From the NCBI RefSeq assembly GCF_900095725.1, contig NZ_FMMP01000015.1, forward strand, positions 204,329 to 268,328: a stretch of DNA of 64,000 nt, in the 5' to 3' direction. Both the position numbers and the translations under genes were made by a program. The stretch comes from Cellulosilyticum sp. I15G10I2. GTDB taxonomy: Bacteria > Bacillota > Clostridia > Lachnospirales > Cellulosilyticaceae. The notes under the pieces were generated by a model. The model did not search any database, was not told where the DNA came from, and saw only the letters and a list, made by a program, of their open reading frames with translations. Below are positions 1-8,603 of this stretch, piece after piece (positions within the stretch are counted from its first letter, which is position 1; each line of letters begins with the position of its first letter).

Positions 1-1
1 T

Positions 2-103
2 GAGCATTGCAGAGGATTTACAGGAGCGCACTTTGGGATGTATTGCCATGATATGACAGGTCTAAGGCTGCATGCTGATTTTGACTATTTCATTTACAGA
101 TAA
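2..103 (+). CDS. C-terminal end of a family 43 glycoside hydrolase (partial)
   Basis: An open frame enters from the left edge and stops with TAA at 101-103, leaving 33 residues. The end reads FTGAHFGMYCHDM...HADFDYFIYR. The FTGxxxG and ADFDYFxY signatures are typical of the C-terminal beta-sandwich of GH43 beta-xylosidases and arabinofuranosidases. The catalytic propeller lies outside the window, so the substrate cannot be told. It fits the neighbouring LplD-like GH4 enzyme as part of a plant polysaccharide region. The call rests on recalled family signatures in a short fragment. Confidence 0.6.
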   Translation, partial: EHCRGFTGAHFGMYCHDMTGLRLHADFDYFIYR

Positions 104-128
104 CATACATGTATAGATACAGCGGGGA

Positions 129-1016
129 TTACTCTTGTTTTCTATCTCGGAGTTGATAAGTTACGGCCAGCATTTTTTTTCTGTATTTTAACGGAGTGGT
201 TTCAGTATATTTTTTGAAGGCCTTTTCAAAAGAAGTGATGCTGTTATAGCCTAATAGGCTTGTAATCTCTGAGATGTTATAGTCACTGCTAATAAGAAGT
301 TCCTGAGCTTTTTTAATTTTACAGATACTGATATATTCATTAACTGTAAATCCTGTTACTTCTTTAAAAAGACGGCTTAAATAACATTTGCTTATGTAAA
401 AATATTTAGCTAAATCATCAAGAGATTGTATCTGCGCATAATTTTCAGTAATATATAGGGTTAACTCGTGAATTTTCTGATGTTTTACCTTTTGAGAAGG
501 TTTAGGCATTGAGAAAACATTTTCTTTTGACTGTAGACGCATGGCATAGATTAAGAGCTCTGTTAATTTGGTATAGGCTGCAAGTTTATAGCCTGGAGCT
601 TTATTCTGAATTTCTTTGACAATATCAAAAAGTAAGTTTTCTACGTAAGACTGGCTTTTTGAATCTAAGTGCAGAACTCCATAATACTTTGAAAAATAAT
701 TTTCAAGAGAAAAGTCACCTACAGAAGCAAAAAAAGGCGCAAGGTAGTCGCTACGCAGCTCAATAACAATGCGATCATGATAGGCTTCACTCACAGATCC
801 GGTTTTATGAATTTGATTATGATTAATAAAAACGAGGCTGCCTTCATTGACTAAATAAGTCTCATTTTCAATAAAATAATACCGCTCTCCCTTTAAAAGA
901 TAGTATATTTCATACTCATTATGAAAATGTTTAGCGGGCATAGTAAACTCAGAATCACGAACCACACGGTTAATAATCATTCCATCAATAATTTCTTCAA
1001 ATAAAGTCTTTCTCAT
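129..1016 (-). CDS. AraC family transcriptional regulator with N-terminal cupin domain
   Basis: A cytoplasmic one-component regulator of about 295 residues. The N-terminal part (about residues 20-110) is a cupin-type sensor fold (FHNEYEIYYLL, HNQIHKTG). The C-terminal 100 residues hold two helix-turn-helix motifs of the AraC type (LDDLAKYFYISKCYLSRLFKE and ISEITSLLGYNSITSFEKAFKKYTETTPLKYR). An upstream ATG at 1028 is in frame, but GGGGG at 1022-1026 sits 5 nt before the ATG at 1016, so I prefer the inner start. It is divergent from the GH4 gene at 1185 and probably controls it, perhaps in response to an oligogalacturonide or related sugar; the effector is inference. Confidence 0.9.
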   Translation of the reverse strand: MRKTLFEEIIDGMIINRVVRDSEFTMPAKHFHNEYEIYYLLKGERYYFIENETYLVNEGSLVFINHNQIHKTGSVSEAYHDRIVIELRSDYLAPFFASVGDFSLENYFSKYYGVLHLDSKSQSYVENLLFDIVKEIQNKAPGYKLAAYTKLTELLIYAMRLQSKENVFSMPKPSQKVKHQKIHELTLYITENYAQIQSLDDLAKYFYISKCYLSRLFKEVTGFTVNEYISICKIKKAQELLISSDYNISEITSLLGYNSITSFEKAFKKYTETTPLKYRKKMLAVTYQLRDRKQE

Positions 1017-1162
1017 AATTACCCCCATTGCAGTATCATAAGCTTCAGTATAGGTTAGTATAAACCATCTAAGATTTTGAAAAACAACTTATAATAATAT
1101 TATACGGTATTGAGATAGAATGTCTAGGGATAGCTGTAAATTGGGGGTTTCAAGCATACAAG

Positions 1163-1172
1163 TAAACGTTTA
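1163..1172. promoter_or_regulatory. Palindrome TAAACGTTTA before the GH4 gene (operator candidate)
   Basis: A perfect 10-bp palindrome lies 12 bp before the ATG at 1185 and abuts the ribosome binding site AAGGAGG. It resembles the core of LacI/CcpA-type operators (cre), but it lacks the full cre consensus. It could be a catabolite-control site; a single weak match is not proof. Confidence 0.25.
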
Positions 1173-1184
1173 AGGAGGCAAAAA

Positions 1185-2576
1185 ATGATTCGTGAGAATA
1201 ATAAAGTTAAAGATATTCAAATTGCATATATTGGAGGAGGTTCACGGAACTGGGCTTGGACTTTTATGAAGGACCTTGCATTAGAAGCAGAACTTTCAGG
1301 AACAATTAGATTGTATGACATTGATAAAAAGGCTGCAAAGGCGAATGAAATAATCGGAAATAAGATCAGCCAAAAAGAAAATGCAGTGGGTAAATGGGAA
1401 TACAAGGCATTGGCTTCTATTGAAGAAACACTAACTGGAGCTGATTTTGTTATCATTTCTGTTTTACCTGGTGATTTTAAAGAAATGGCAAGTGATGTAC
1501 ATACACCAGAGAAATATGGCATTTATCAATCGGTTGGGGATACTGTAGGGCCAGGGGGTATTATTCGTGCCATGCGTACTATTCCTATGTTTTTTGAGAT
1601 TGCAGAGAATATAAAAAAATATTCACCAGATGCGTGGGTTATTAACTATACTAATCCAATGACTATTTGTGTCAAAGCACTATATGCTGCATTTCCAGAG
1701 ATTAAAGCTTATGGTTGTTGTCATGAAGTATTTGGCACACAGACTATATTAAAAAAAGCTTTAGAGGAAATGAGAGGGCTAAAAGATGTAGAAAGACATG
1801 AAATAAGAACAAATGCATTGGGCATCAATCACTTTACATGGATAGACCGTGCAACTTATAAAGATATAGATCTTTTACCAATCTATAAAGAGTTTGTAGA
1901 TAAGCATTATGAAGAAGGCTATCAAGTCGATGAAGAACATTGGCTTAACAGTGTGTTTAAGTCCTCAGAAAAAGTTAAATTTGATTTATTTAGAAGGCAT
2001 GGCTTAATTGCAGCGGCCGGAGACAGACATTTGGCAGAATTTGTTCCATCAAACTGGTATTTGAAAGACCCAGAAACTGTAGCCAAGTGGCAATATAAGT
2101 TGACGCCTGTATCTTTTAGAATTGAAAACAGAGAGGCGCTAAAGGAAAAGAGCCGAAAATATGTAGACGGTATGCTCGAAATCGAGCTTGAAAACTCTGG
2201 AGAAGAAGGTATAGCTCAGATTAAGGCGCTGGTGGGGCTTAATGAACTTGTGACAAATGTTAATCTGCCAAATAAGGGGCAAATGGCTGGCGTGCCTTTT
2301 GATGCAGTTGTGGAAACCAATGCACTTTTTCAAGCCGGTACGGTAAGGCCTATTATTGCGGGAGGGCTTCCTAGAGAGATTGAAAGTATTACACTAAGAC
2401 ATGTAGAGGTTCAAGAAGGTATCATAGAAGCAGCGCTTGCAAAAGATATGGATAAAGCATTTAAAGCTTTTAGTGCGGACGTTCAGGTTTCAACGCTTAA
2501 TCCAGATGATGCAAGAGCATTATTTGATGAGATGGTTGAAAATACAAAGCACTATCTTTCATATTGGAATATATAG
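1185..2576 (+). CDS. lplD: GH4 family glycosidase, LplD-like alpha-galacturonidase
   Basis: 463 residues, the usual GH4 length. GH4 enzymes use NAD+ and a divalent metal to cleave glycosides by an oxidation-elimination route in the cytoplasm. The N-terminus has a Rossmann dinucleotide site (IAYIGGGSRNW, residues 13-23) and IRLYDID. The metal-binding motif is GCCHEVFGTQ (Cys179-His180), followed by GINHFTW with His216, and AAGDRHLAEF. The CHEV variant and GIYQSVGDTVGPGG closely match my memory of Bacillus subtilis LplD, an alpha-galacturonidase, rather than the CHSV motif of alpha-galactosidases. The start has AAGGAGG 7 nt upstream. It stands alone between its presumed AraC regulator and a terminator. 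Confidence 0.85.
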   Translation: MIRENNKVKDIQIAYIGGGSRNWAWTFMKDLALEAELSGTIRLYDIDKKAAKANEIIGNKISQKENAVGKWEYKALASIEETLTGADFVIISVLPGDFKEMASDVHTPEKYGIYQSVGDTVGPGGIIRAMRTIPMFFEIAENIKKYSPDAWVINYTNPMTICVKALYAAFPEIKAYGCCHEVFGTQTILKKALEEMRGLKDVERHEIRTNALGINHFTWIDRATYKDIDLLPIYKEFVDKHYEEGYQVDEEHWLNSVFKSSEKVKFDLFRRHGLIAAAGDRHLAEFVPSNWYLKDPETVAKWQYKLTPVSFRIENREALKEKSRKYVDGMLEIELENSGEEGIAQIKALVGLNELVTNVNLPNKGQMAGVPFDAVVETNALFQAGTVRPIIAGGLPREIESITLRHVEVQEGIIEAALAKDMDKAFKAFSADVQVSTLNPDDARALFDEMVENTKHYLSYWNI

Positions 2577-2590
2577 TTTGGATATTTATT

Positions 2591-2620
2591 TAAAAGACGT
2601 CCGTTAAAGGACGTCTTTTA
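2591..2620. terminator. Intrinsic terminator, bidirectional
   Basis: Perfect 12-bp inverted repeat TAAAAGACGTCC / GGACGTCTTTTA with a 6-nt loop, just after the GH4 stop codon. A and T runs on the two sides allow it to work in both directions; it separates the GH4 gene from the convergent radical SAM gene. Confidence 0.85.
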
Positions 2621-2709
2621 ATCATATGCATGATTATATTTGAAGTACTCTAATTTGCGCTGACTTTAACATAGAAAAATGATATAAAGTAAAGTCAAAA
2701 CCTTGCGAT

Positions 2710-3807
2710 TTATAAAGGATTCAATAATGACCTGACAAAGTCCGCGTTATTCCAAAGCGCACAGCCACCTTCTATCTCTCGTAGATGGTCTGGGCTGTTT
2801 TGGAGTTTGAAAAATAACTCTGACTTTAGCCCTTCTTTAAGAGAGACCTCATTTAAGTTTTGATCAGAATAGGGAGAGAAGGGACAGGGTTCAAGTCCAC
2901 CCTCAGGGTTAATATGAAAAAATCCCCTGCCGGCAGCCAAGCATCCTCCAAAAGCTTCTTCACTTCCTGGAAAAGCAATAAATAAACTGTTAAACTTTGA
3001 CCGATAATCTTCAAGTAGTGTCATTAAATTTACTCTTTGTTGGATAGAAATAACGCTGGCGGCATCCTCACTTGTATCCACTGGTACATACTCAACGTAG
3101 AAAAAGAGTTTTGCCCCCAATTTTTCATGAGTCTTAACAAAATCTGGAGCAGTCAAAGTCGAAAAGTTATCACGATTAATAGTAAAAGATAATCCAAAAA
3201 AAATGCCAGCCTCATCTAGCTGTTTCATCACTTCTGTCACTTTTTTATAAATACCCATCCCTCGTCTTGCATCTGTTTTAGCTGCATCTCCCTCAATACT
3301 CAAAATAGGGATAACATTTTTTAGTTTTTTAAGTTCATTAATTAATGTATCATTTAGAAACAGGCCATTTGTAAACACAGGGAAAATAATATGCTTATGG
3401 GCTTTTGCAGTTTGGAGGAATTCTGGTTTAACAAAAGGTTCACCCCCTGCTATAAGTGCCAGAGAGATACCTAGCTCACTCGCTTCCCCCACAATCTTAT
3501 CAAATTTTTCTGAACTCATTTCGGAAGTATTATTATGTTTAAAAACATGAGAATAGCACCCTTTGCATCTTAAGTTACATTTTCTTGTAATGCTTGCAAT
3601 CATAAATGGAGGAACATGAATGCCTTGTTTTTCCCAAAAGGCTCTTTTATTAGATGCTTCACTTTGCCATTTGATGGATTGGAGAGCATAGGCAGTAAGA
3701 GACGGATGATGCGTAACGATTTTAAGTGCACCTTTAAACATATTCATAATAGAGTGATCTAGTTTAGTAATATAATTTTCATAAGCCATATTTTCAACTT
3801 CTTTCAA
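2710..3807 (-). CDS. Radical SAM protein with C-terminal Cys-rich region
   Basis: About 365 residues. The radical SAM cluster motif CNLRCKGC (Cys77, Cys81, Cys84, numbered from the TTG) binds the 4Fe-4S cluster that cleaves S-adenosylmethionine; LIAGGEP is the SAM-contacting GGE motif. The C-terminal third has further cysteines (GGCLAAGRGFF, LEPCPFSP, GGCALW), as in SPASM-type proteins with extra clusters. Substrate unknown; no partner peptide gene is visible nearby. The start is a TTG at 3807 with AGGA 5 nt upstream, or an ATG at 3789 with a weaker site. It is monocistronic, and its divergent neighbour hydE is another radical SAM enzyme. Confidence 0.85.
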   Translation of the reverse strand: MKEVENMAYENYITKLDHSIMNMFKGALKIVTHHPSLTAYALQSIKWQSEASNKRAFWEKQGIHVPPFMIASITRKCNLRCKGCYSHVFKHNNTSEMSSEKFDKIVGEASELGISLALIAGGEPFVKPEFLQTAKAHKHIIFPVFTNGLFLNDTLINELKKLKNVIPILSIEGDAAKTDARRGMGIYKKVTEVMKQLDEAGIFFGLSFTINRDNFSTLTAPDFVKTHEKLGAKLFFYVEYVPVDTSEDAASVISIQQRVNLMTLLEDYRSKFNSLFIAFPGSEEAFGGCLAAGRGFFHINPEGGLEPCPFSPYSDQNLNEVSLKEGLKSELFFKLQNSPDHLREIEGGCALWNNADFVRSLLNPL

Positions 3808-3987
3808 TAGTTTCCTAATTATAAATATTACACTAAATTATAAATATATCAATATTTAATAGATGTTTTTTATTATAAATTTGATTAGCAAATGGATGTT
3901 AAGTATAAAAGGTATTTATTCTGAGCGACATGGCCCTTAAGAAGGGTTGGCGGTATATGGCGTAATGAATTTACCGTACTTTAACAC

Positions 3988-4016
3988 TTGAAACAGATAG
4001 ATTTATAACTTATAAT
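3988..4016 (+). promoter_or_regulatory. SigA-type promoter of hydE
   Basis: TTGAAA (3988-3993) and TATAAT (4011-4016) are separated by exactly 17 bp. Transcription would start near 4023 and give a leader of about 190 nt before the hydE ATG at 4214. The rest of the 3808-4213 gap holds the long hairpin listed next and a small CCCTT/AAGGG hairpin near 3931-3944. Confidence 0.65.
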
Positions 4017-4105
4017 AAAGACACCCTTTAATAGGTCAAATAATTAACAAAGTGTAACGCTATTTATAAAAAGCTGCATATAAAAATAGTACAGAGAAAC
4101 AACAT

Positions 4106-4154
4106 GTAGACTTTAGTTATTCATCACTTATTATTGGGAATAACTAAAGTTTAC
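4106..4154 (+). promoter_or_regulatory. Long hairpin in the hydE leader
   Basis: A 17-bp stem (4106-4122 with 4138-4154, one G-T pair) with a 15-nt loop. No T run follows it, so it is not an ordinary terminator. It ends 59 nt before the hydE start and would be transcribed from the promoter at 3988-4016. It may stabilise the mRNA or be a protein or ligand binding site; no known riboswitch class is recognised. Confidence 0.5.
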
Positions 4155-4213
4155 AGATGTGAAATCTATACATATCAAAAAGATATAGCATTATTTAGAG
4201 AAAGGTGCTGACT

Positions 4214-5251
4214 ATGAACATACAATTAATCAAAAAAGCAGAAGAAACACATATTTTAACGAAAGAAGAACTCGTATGCTTGCTTAAAGATGACAGTATT
4301 AATGAAGAACTTTTTAAAGCAGCAGATAGAGTCAGAAAGAAATACATGGGAGATGAAGTCCACTTAAGAGGTATTATTGAGTTCTCTAACAAATGTAAAA
4401 GGGATTGTCTATACTGCGGCTTAAGAGCATCTAATAAGAATGTGGAAAGATATAGACTTATGCCGGATGAAATTATAGAACTTGCTAAAAAAGCAGTTGG
4501 TTATGGTTATAAGACTGTGGTTATGCAATCAGGAGAAGACGCGTATTATACAGTAGATCGACTTAAATACATCATAACGACGCTCAAAGAATTTGGGATA
4601 GCAGTTACTTTATCTTTAGGAGAAAAAACTTATGATGAGTATAAAGCCTATAAAGAAGCTGGTGCAGATAGATATCTTCTTAGAATAGAAACAACAGACA
4701 AAGCATTATATGAAGCACTAGATCCGGGAATGAAACATGAAGACCGCATAAGATGCCTTAAAGACCTTAAGGCGCTTGGCTATGAGGTGGGAACAGGCTG
4801 CTTAGTAGGCCTGCCTAATCAAACGATAGAGTCTATAGCAGATGATATACTATTTTTTAAAGAAATAGATGCAGATATGATCGGATTAGGACCGTTTATC
4901 CCAAATGATGACACGCCGCTAAAGGGTGCAGAAGCTGGAGACTTTACAATGAGTCTCAAGGTAATGGCGCTGGTAAGACTTTTACTTCCAGATGTCAACA
5001 TACCAGCAACTACAGCGATGGAGACGCTGAACAAACAAGGCAGAATGATTGCCCTCCAAAGTGGTGCCAATATCGTTATGCCTAATGTAACAGAAGGTGA
5101 CTACAGAAAGATGTATGCACTTTATCCAGGGAAGATCTGTGTGAATGATACACCAGGTCACTGTTTTAACTGTATTACAGGAAAAATAAAGTCTATCGGA
5201 AGAACTGTATCAAATTCTAAAGGATCAAGAGTTAAGAAGGCTAATCGTTAG
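4214..5251 (+). CDS. hydE: [FeFe]-hydrogenase H-cluster maturation radical SAM protein HydE
   Basis: 345 residues, normal for HydE. HydE is a cytoplasmic radical SAM enzyme that, with HydG and HydF, builds the 2Fe subcluster of [FeFe]-hydrogenases. The cluster motif CKRDCLYC (Cys61, Cys65, Cys68) is followed by GLRASNKNVERYRL, typical of HydE in the BioB-like branch. VVMQSGED and GCLVGLPNQT are further conserved segments. A GTG at 4205 is in frame, but AAAGGTG 6 nt before the ATG at 4214 supports the latter. hydF, hydG and a hydrogenase gene are absent from the window, so this is an unlinked hydE. Its end overlaps the convergent AraC gene by 11 bp. Confidence 0.92.
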   Translation: MNIQLIKKAEETHILTKEELVCLLKDDSINEELFKAADRVRKKYMGDEVHLRGIIEFSNKCKRDCLYCGLRASNKNVERYRLMPDEIIELAKKAVGYGYKTVVMQSGEDAYYTVDRLKYIITTLKEFGIAVTLSLGEKTYDEYKAYKEAGADRYLLRIETTDKALYEALDPGMKHEDRIRCLKDLKALGYEVGTGCLVGLPNQTIESIADDILFFKEIDADMIGLGPFIPNDDTPLKGAEAGDFTMSLKVMALVRLLLPDVNIPATTAMETLNKQGRMIALQSGANIVMPNVTEGDYRKMYALYPGKICVNDTPGHCFNCITGKIKSIGRTVSNSKGSRVKKANR

Positions 5252-6089
5252 GGTTTTCCAACCGGTCGCGATATGTTCTTGGAGACATGCCGTAGTGTTT
5301 TTTAAAGATGTTAGAGAATAAAAAGGGATCGCCATATCCTATGGAATTAGATATTTCGTTAATAGATAAGTTAGAGCTTGTGAGTAAATCACAGGCTTTT
5401 TTTAGTCTAAAACTAACAACATAGTTTTGTGGCGAAATATTAAGCGTATTTGAGAAAAGTTTAGAAAGATACTTGCGGTCAATCCCAACATAGTTTGCAA
5501 TTTCTTGTATGGTTATTTTGCGGGAATAATTAGTATCTATAAATTCAATCGCTTGCTTAATGTATAAATCCTGGGGTTTAGAAGAATTCTTTTCGAGATT
5601 ATCTGAACAAGACCCTTCTATAATAAGTGATAGGAGATTATAGAAGGCGCTAAGTGACTTAAGATCCATAGATTTTTCACAATTAATTGCATCGAATATA
5701 GCCTGGAAGCATGCATTCATACGATCTTCATCGGTAGATTTAAAGAGTGGGTGTTCGGCAGTCAAATGGGCGCGTTTTAAGTAGCTTTCAGCATGAAGTC
5801 CGTTAAAGGCAACCCAGGAGTAATTCCACGCCTCTTCGGAGATTGGATGGTAGGAGGCTACAACGTTTGGGCATATCAAAAAGCCTTCTCCTTTTGAAAC
5901 GGAGTAGGTAGTATCACCGGCTTTAAAGATGCCGTGACCGCTATGTATGTAGTGGAGTTTATAATGATCTTTAATACCAGGGCCCCAGGAAAAATTATTT
6001 TCACAGTCTCCAGTCCCACAGTAGTAGAGTTTCATATCAAGGTTTAATTCTAGATTAATGTGTTCATTTTTAGGTTTAAAACAAATCAT
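5241..6089 (-). CDS. AraC family transcriptional regulator with cupin-like sensor domain
   Basis: 282 residues. The N-terminal AraC-type ligand domain (residues about 20-130) contains HYIHSGHGIFKAG and an adjacent VSKGEGFLI strand. The C-terminal domain has two helix-turn-helix units (IQEIANYVGIDRKYLSKLF and INEISNSIGYGDPFLFSNIF) and the closing GMSPRTYRDR. This layout is typical of sugar-sensing AraC regulators in Clostridia. It is divergent from the aldo/keto reductase gene at 6277, which is its likely target. The 3' end overlaps hydE tail to tail by 11 bp, so the two transcripts must be partly antisense. Confidence 0.9.
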   Translation of the reverse strand: MICFKPKNEHINLELNLDMKLYYCGTGDCENNFSWGPGIKDHYKLHYIHSGHGIFKAGDTTYSVSKGEGFLICPNVVASYHPISEEAWNYSWVAFNGLHAESYLKRAHLTAEHPLFKSTDEDRMNACFQAIFDAINCEKSMDLKSLSAFYNLLSLIIEGSCSDNLEKNSSKPQDLYIKQAIEFIDTNYSRKITIQEIANYVGIDRKYLSKLFSNTLNISPQNYVVSFRLKKACDLLTSSNLSINEISNSIGYGDPFLFSNIFKKHYGMSPRTYRDRLENPND

Positions 6090-6276
6090 AGTGTAATCTC
6101 CTGATTATAGATAGACATAAGACATTATACCATTTTTTTCAGTCATTATGAAATGGATACTTTTTAAATAGGGTGTAGAATGGATAATATAAGAACATTT
6201 ATATACTAGCTGAGGCAACATAGGACTTATACGAAGTTAAAGGGGTGTAAAATTTTAGAAAAGGGGAATAAAATCT

Positions 6277-7407
6277 ATGAGATATCGTAAATTTGGCAAT
6301 ACTGGGGAAAGTGTGTCTGTTTTAGGGTTTGGCTGTATGAGGTTGCCTGAGATGGAATTGAATGGGAAGTGGTATATCGATGAAGATAAGGCATTACCTC
6401 TACTTTTTAGGGCTTATGAAGAAGGCGTTAACTATTTTGATTCGGCACCTTATTATTGCCATAAAAATAGTGAGTATGCTATGGGTAAAGCCCTAAAAAG
6501 TGTTAGAGATAAAGTGATGATGACCACAAAGCTGCCGTTTGAAGTGATCGCATCACCCGCTGATTTTAGAAAAACGTTGGAGAATAGTCTAACTAAAATA
6601 GGTACCGATTATATTGATTTTTATCATTTGTGGGGCATTAATAAAGGTTCTTTGCAGACCATTGAAAAATATAACCTTTTTAATGAAGCCAGGAAAGCAA
6701 AGGATGAGGGCTTGGTAAGGCATATGTGCTTTTCTTTTCATGATGTCCCTGAAAATATGATTGATATGATAGATGCAGGAGAGGGGATCCTTGAAACAGT
6801 GCTATGTCAGTATAACTTGCTGGATAGGTCGAATGAAAAGTCTATTGCATATGCAAAGTCTAAAGGATATGGCGTAGCGGCTATGGGGCCAGTAGCGGGG
6901 GGAAGGCTTTCGGCACCAACAGAGCTCTATAAAAAGCTTACAGGAAAAGCATCTATGGCAACGTATGAACTGGCGTTAAGGTTTGTACTCGGCAATGAAG
7001 ATATATCCCTTGCGCTTTCGGGGATGGAGAATATGGATATGCTCGAGAAAAATCTCGCTATTGCAGATCTTGCAACCTATATGACCAGGGCAGACTGGGA
7101 TCAAGTCGGTGTGGCAATGGAAGAGGTTAAAAAGTTTTCAGAACTTTACTGCACAGGATGCAACTACTGCCAGCCTTGTCCAGAAAATATCATTATTCCT
7201 AAGCTATTTAATATGTATACGTACCATAATGTTTACGGACTGACAGTAACTGCAAAAAGTGAATTCGAAAATTATAAGAAAAATACTAAGAATAGCGCTA
7301 TGCCAGAGGCTTGTATTGACTGTGGTTTATGTGAAGAGAAATGTCCACAGCATCTCAATATAAGAAGTGAAATGAAGCGGGTAGTTGAAGTTTTAGAAGC
7401 ACTTTAA
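6277..7407 (+). CDS. Aldo/keto reductase with C-terminal ferredoxin-type 4Fe-4S domain
   Basis: 376 residues. Residues 1-270 form an NADPH-dependent aldo/keto reductase barrel: GFGCMRLPE, YFDSAPYY with the catalytic Tyr, a Lys in TTKLP and a His in FYHLWG. The C-terminus carries two cysteine clusters (CTGCNYCQPCP and CIDCGLCEEKCPQ), which are ferredoxin-like 4Fe-4S sites. This fused type is common in anaerobic Firmicutes and probably exchanges electrons with ferredoxin; the substrate is unknown. It lies 78 bp before the 2-hydroxyacid dehydrogenase gene, with the same orientation, so they may share a transcript. Confidence 0.9.
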   Translation: MRYRKFGNTGESVSVLGFGCMRLPEMELNGKWYIDEDKALPLLFRAYEEGVNYFDSAPYYCHKNSEYAMGKALKSVRDKVMMTTKLPFEVIASPADFRKTLENSLTKIGTDYIDFYHLWGINKGSLQTIEKYNLFNEARKAKDEGLVRHMCFSFHDVPENMIDMIDAGEGILETVLCQYNLLDRSNEKSIAYAKSKGYGVAAMGPVAGGRLSAPTELYKKLTGKASMATYELALRFVLGNEDISLALSGMENMDMLEKNLAIADLATYMTRADWDQVGVAMEEVKKFSELYCTGCNYCQPCPENIIIPKLFNMYTYHNVYGLTVTAKSEFENYKKNTKNSAMPEACIDCGLCEEKCPQHLNIRSEMKRVVEVLEAL

Positions 7408-7484
7408 TAGGGTTATTGTATTACCAGCTTAGGTGGCGTACAATATAAGGAATAAAAGCTGCGGTATTTAAAAGGGGGCGTACT

Positions 7485-8471
7485 GTGATTAAGCCTAAAG
7501 TATTGATTGCTTCGAGGATATCTAAAGAAGCAGAAGCTTACATTGGTACTTATTGTGACTATGAAAGATGGGAAGGGCCCAGACAAATTCCACAAGAGGT
7601 ATTATTTGAAAAACTACAGGATAAAGAGGGCGCTATACTTACTGGTATTCCTGTTAATGAAGAGCTGCTTAGCCATGCGCCTAAGTTAAGAGTAGCCAGT
7701 AATGTGTCAGTTGGATACAACAACTTTGATATTAAGGCGATGAAAGCCAGGGGGATTATAGGAACTAACACCCCAGGTGTATTAGAAAATACGGTAGCAG
7801 ACTTAGTAATGGGACTGATGCTTGCTACAGCTCGGCGCATTTCTGAGCTTGATCACTATGTAAAGGCTGGCAGATGGAAAAGGGAAGATAATAAAAATCT
7901 ATTTGGACTGGATGTATATGGCACAACACTTGGCATTATTGGCATGGGCAGAATAGGAGAAGCGATAGCTAAAAGGGCTAAGTTCGGTTTTGATATGGAA
8001 GTGCGCTATTATAATAGAACCAGAAAATACGAAGCAGAAAAGCATTTAGGCGTAGTATACAGTGACTTTGAAACACTTCTAAAAACCAGCGACTTTGTCG
8101 TACTGATTGTGCCGCTTACGGAAGATACATACCATATGATAGGCACAAAGGAATTTGCTCTAATGAAAGAGAGTGCTTTTTTCATTAATGCTTCCCGCGG
8201 CCAGACGGTGGATGAAGAGGCGCTGATCAGGGCACTGGAGAATAAAGAACTATTAGGAGCAGGGCTGGATGTTTTTGAAACAGAACCTGTTCAACCAGAT
8301 AATCCTCTGCTTAGGCTGCCAAATGTTATAACAGTTCCTCATATAGGTTCATCAACCGAAAAGACGCGCAGGTGCATGGCAATGACAGCTGCAAAAAATT
8401 TAGTGGCAGCACTTCAAGGAGATATAACAGATAGCTGTGTGCCAGAATTAAGGAGGAAAGGCAGTCGTTAG
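7485..8471 (+). CDS. D-isomer-specific 2-hydroxyacid dehydrogenase (glyoxylate/hydroxypyruvate reductase type)
   Basis: 328 residues, full length. It reduces 2-keto acids to D-2-hydroxy acids with NAD(P)H in the cytoplasm. The N-terminal catalytic half contains NTPGVLENTVADL; the cofactor domain has GTTLGIIGMGRIGEAIA; catalytic residues are visible as Arg in NASRGQTVDE, Glu in DVFETEP and His in VPHIGSST. These fit the GhrB / hydroxypyruvate reductase group rather than PGDH, since there is no ACT domain. GTG start with AAAGGGGG upstream. It follows the aldo/keto reductase and may act with it in carbonyl or sugar-acid metabolism; that link is inference. Confidence 0.9.
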   Translation: MIKPKVLIASRISKEAEAYIGTYCDYERWEGPRQIPQEVLFEKLQDKEGAILTGIPVNEELLSHAPKLRVASNVSVGYNNFDIKAMKARGIIGTNTPGVLENTVADLVMGLMLATARRISELDHYVKAGRWKREDNKNLFGLDVYGTTLGIIGMGRIGEAIAKRAKFGFDMEVRYYNRTRKYEAEKHLGVVYSDFETLLKTSDFVVLIVPLTEDTYHMIGTKEFALMKESAFFINASRGQTVDEEALIRALENKELLGAGLDVFETEPVQPDNPLLRLPNVITVPHIGSSTEKTRRCMAMTAAKNLVAALQGDITDSCVPELRRKGSR

Positions 8472-8541
8472 AGGCTATCCCGGGCGTTGTATAGTCTTTA
8501 AGTGACGAGGGGTATACTTTTAAGACGGTCTCAGAACTTTT

Positions 8542-8573
8542 AAGCTATCAGCGGCAACGTTGATAGCTTTTTT
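8542..8573 (+). terminator. Intrinsic terminator
   Basis: AAGCTATCA / TGATAGCTT stem (8542-8550 with 8561-8569) followed by a T run, 71 bp after the dehydrogenase stop codon. Confidence 0.85.
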
Positions 8574-8603
8574 AACTTAGATGATAGAGTCCTAGCTAGG
8601 CGA

